Positions 4,004-5,192 of a stretch of DNA of 5,192 nucleotides are shown in pieces. Location of the stretch: positions 1 to 5,192 of the forward strand of contig CAMXBB010000111.1 of the NCBI GenBank assembly GCA_947179265.1, read 5' to 3'. This DNA is from an uncultured Bacillota bacterium (GTDB lineage: Bacteria; Bacillota_I; Bacilli_A; RF39; UBA660). The position numbers and the translations under genes are program-made. How positions within the stretch are numbered: position 1 is the first letter of the stretch; every line of letters starts with the position of its first letter. Under the pieces are notes generated by a model. It searched no databases. It worked only from the letters and a program-made list of their open reading frames with translations, and had not been told where the DNA came from.

Positions 4004-5192
4004 TTACTTCTTATTTAAACCATTACCTGTTAATTCATATAATTCATTTACTACTTCATCAATATATTTACGATCATGGCTTATACTTATGATAGTCCCA
4101 TTAAACTCTTTTAATACTCTCCTTATAACAGGATTTGATAAGGGACTTACATTTCTTGTAGGTTCATCTAATATTAATACATTACACTTTTGTAATACTA
4201 ACTTTATTAAGAATAACTTAGCTTTAGATCCATTGCTTAAATATTTAATTTTACCTGTCATTTCATCTCTAGTAAAATTCATATTACCTAAATATGTTCT
4301 AGCTTTAGTAAGTTCATCTGTATTTTTAGTTTCCATAAAATCTAGAACACTATCAAACTTTTCTAAAATATCATCATACATCTGTGGCATGTAACCAACT
4401 TTAATATCAGTACGCTTTTTTAATTCTTCATAAATTCTTTTTATTAAAGTACTCTTACCTACTCCATTACGACCTATTATACAAAGATGAGTATTTCCAA
4501 TTACATCTAGTTTGACATTTCTAGATAAAATTCTATTATCTATTTTTAATTCTGGAATATCTAAACTAATTATAATTTTATTTTTAGGTATATATGCATC
4601 TTCAAAGAAGAAATTAATACTTTCTTCAACATCGGCTCTTTCTGTTAACTCTTTATTCTCCAACTTTTTCTCTTGACTTTTTAAAGAGTGCATTTTAACC
4701 TTTAAACCTTTAGCTCCAAAAGGATCTTGTCTAGAAATATTCTTTTGTTGATATTCTACTCGATCCATAATCTTTCTTAATTTTTCTTGGCTTCTTTCAA
4801 ATTCTCTCTTATCTCTTTTTGCTGCTTGATTTTGCTTTGCAATTGAATCTAATCTTTCACTTACATAAGTATCATAATCCATTTTTAAATATGTTGTTCG
4901 ACAGTCAGTTTTATTTCTAATTTGCTCCAAATGAATAATCGATTTTGCAGTATTAGAAAGTAATGTTTCATCATGGGAAACATACATAATTGGTTTATTA
5001 GATTTGTTGATAAATTTTTCTAACCAATCTAAAGTTTCAATATCTAAATCATTTGTAGGTTCATCTAGAAATAAAATATCATCATCTTCTAAAAGTAATC
5101 TTAAAATACCAACTTTTACTTTCTCTCCACCTGATATATTATTTATGTACTTTTCTAACATTGATTCATAAATATTTAATGCATATAAATAT
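4004..5192 (-). CDS. ABC-F family ATPase, C-terminal part (5' end outside window)
   Basis: The frame is open from the right edge to TAA at 4006-4004. A Met at 5161 is internal, since it lies just before the first ABC signature and the frame continues upstream. Counting from that Met: signature ISGGE (9-13), Walker B ILFLDEP (29-35), D-loop NDLD (37-40) and switch His63 complete the first ATPase domain. A charged, probably helical linker (about 96-175) is the place where ABC-F proteins contact P-site tRNA. The second domain has Walker A GRNGVGKST (230-238), Gln260, LSNGS (308-312), LILDEP (329-334) and His362. No membrane segments are visible. ABC-F proteins act on ribosomes as translation factors or antibiotic-resistance factors; which applies here cannot be told. 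The second signature has Asn in place of Gly, and its D-loop reads RNVSPLSNP rather than NHLD, which marks a distinct subfamily. Confidence 0.9.
   Translation of the reverse strand, partial: YLYALNIYESMLEKYINNISGGEKVKVGILRLLLEDDDILFLDEPTNDLDIETLDWLEKFINKSNKPIMYVSHDETLLSNTAKSIIHLEQIRNKTDCRTTYLKMDYDTYVSERLDSIAKQNQAAKRDKREFERSQEKLRKIMDRVEYQQKNISRQDPFGAKGLKVKMHSLKSQEKKLENKELTERADVEESINFFFEDAYIPKNKIIISLDIPELKIDNRILSRNVKLDVIGNTHLCIIGRNGVGKSTLIKRIYEELKKRTDIKVGYMPQMYDDILEKFDSVLDFMETKNTDELTKARTYLGNMNFTRDEMTGKIKYLSNGSKAKLFLIKLVLQKCNVLILDEPTRNVSPLSNPVIRRVLKEFNGTIISISHDRKYIDEVVNELYELTGNGLNKK

Noticed and set aside
4089..4394. Plus-strand open frame of 101 codons
   Set aside because: It lies entirely opposite the ABC-F second ATPase domain, has no ribosome binding site, and the antisense frame carries all the family motifs.
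5159..5161. ATG at 5161 as start of the ABC-F protein
   Set aside because: It would begin just before the first signature motif and lack the first Walker A; the frame is open upstream to the window edge and no ribosome binding site precedes it.

Overview
The window is very AT-rich, uses TGG for tryptophan and TAA for stops, and has strong AAGGAG-type ribosome binding sites and near-consensus TTGACA/TATAAT promoters. This fits a low-GC Gram-positive bacterium (Bacillota, possibly an Erysipelotrichales or Mollicute-related gut lineage); nothing here fixes the genus. No rRNA, tRNA, CRISPR array or transposase is visible.

Layout. (1) 1-991, minus strand: a NadR-like fusion of NMN adenylyltransferase and ribosylnicotinamide kinase, cut by the left edge, with a perfect-spacing promoter and a structured leader at about 1020-1098. 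(2) About 1166-1862: two tandem, diverged copies of a unit of roughly 345-350 bp. Each copy has a plus-strand promoter, a leader of about 90 nt, a good ribosome binding site and a 26-residue hydrophobic ORF. Each also has a minus-strand promoter that drives an RNA of about 80 nt, ending in a hairpin plus U7 that overlaps the ORF's stop codon. This is the architecture of a type I toxin-antitoxin locus, present twice. (3) 1864-3870, minus strand: a 668-residue secreted, membrane-anchored surface protein with three Ig-like repeats, a C-terminal module and one transmembrane segment. (4) 4004 to the right edge, minus strand: the C-terminal two thirds or so of an ABC-F ATPase, with a hairpin between it and the surface-protein gene.

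The centre of interest is the duplicated small-ORF/antisense-RNA unit. Within each unit, the toxin-mRNA leader contains short segments complementary to the predicted 3' UTR, and therefore identical to segments of the antisense RNA. The segment exposed in the hairpin loop differs between units, and its partner differs to match (TGGGC/GCCCA in unit 1, TTCGGAC/GTCCGAA in unit 2). This looks like paired change of an RNA recognition element and suggests that each antisense RNA prefers its own mRNA. The peptides do not match the sequence of any toxin family I can name, so toxicity is inferred from architecture. The NadR, surface-protein and ABC-F genes do not appear functionally linked to the units. 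However, the first terminator seen downstream of the surface-protein gene is that of the second antisense RNA.
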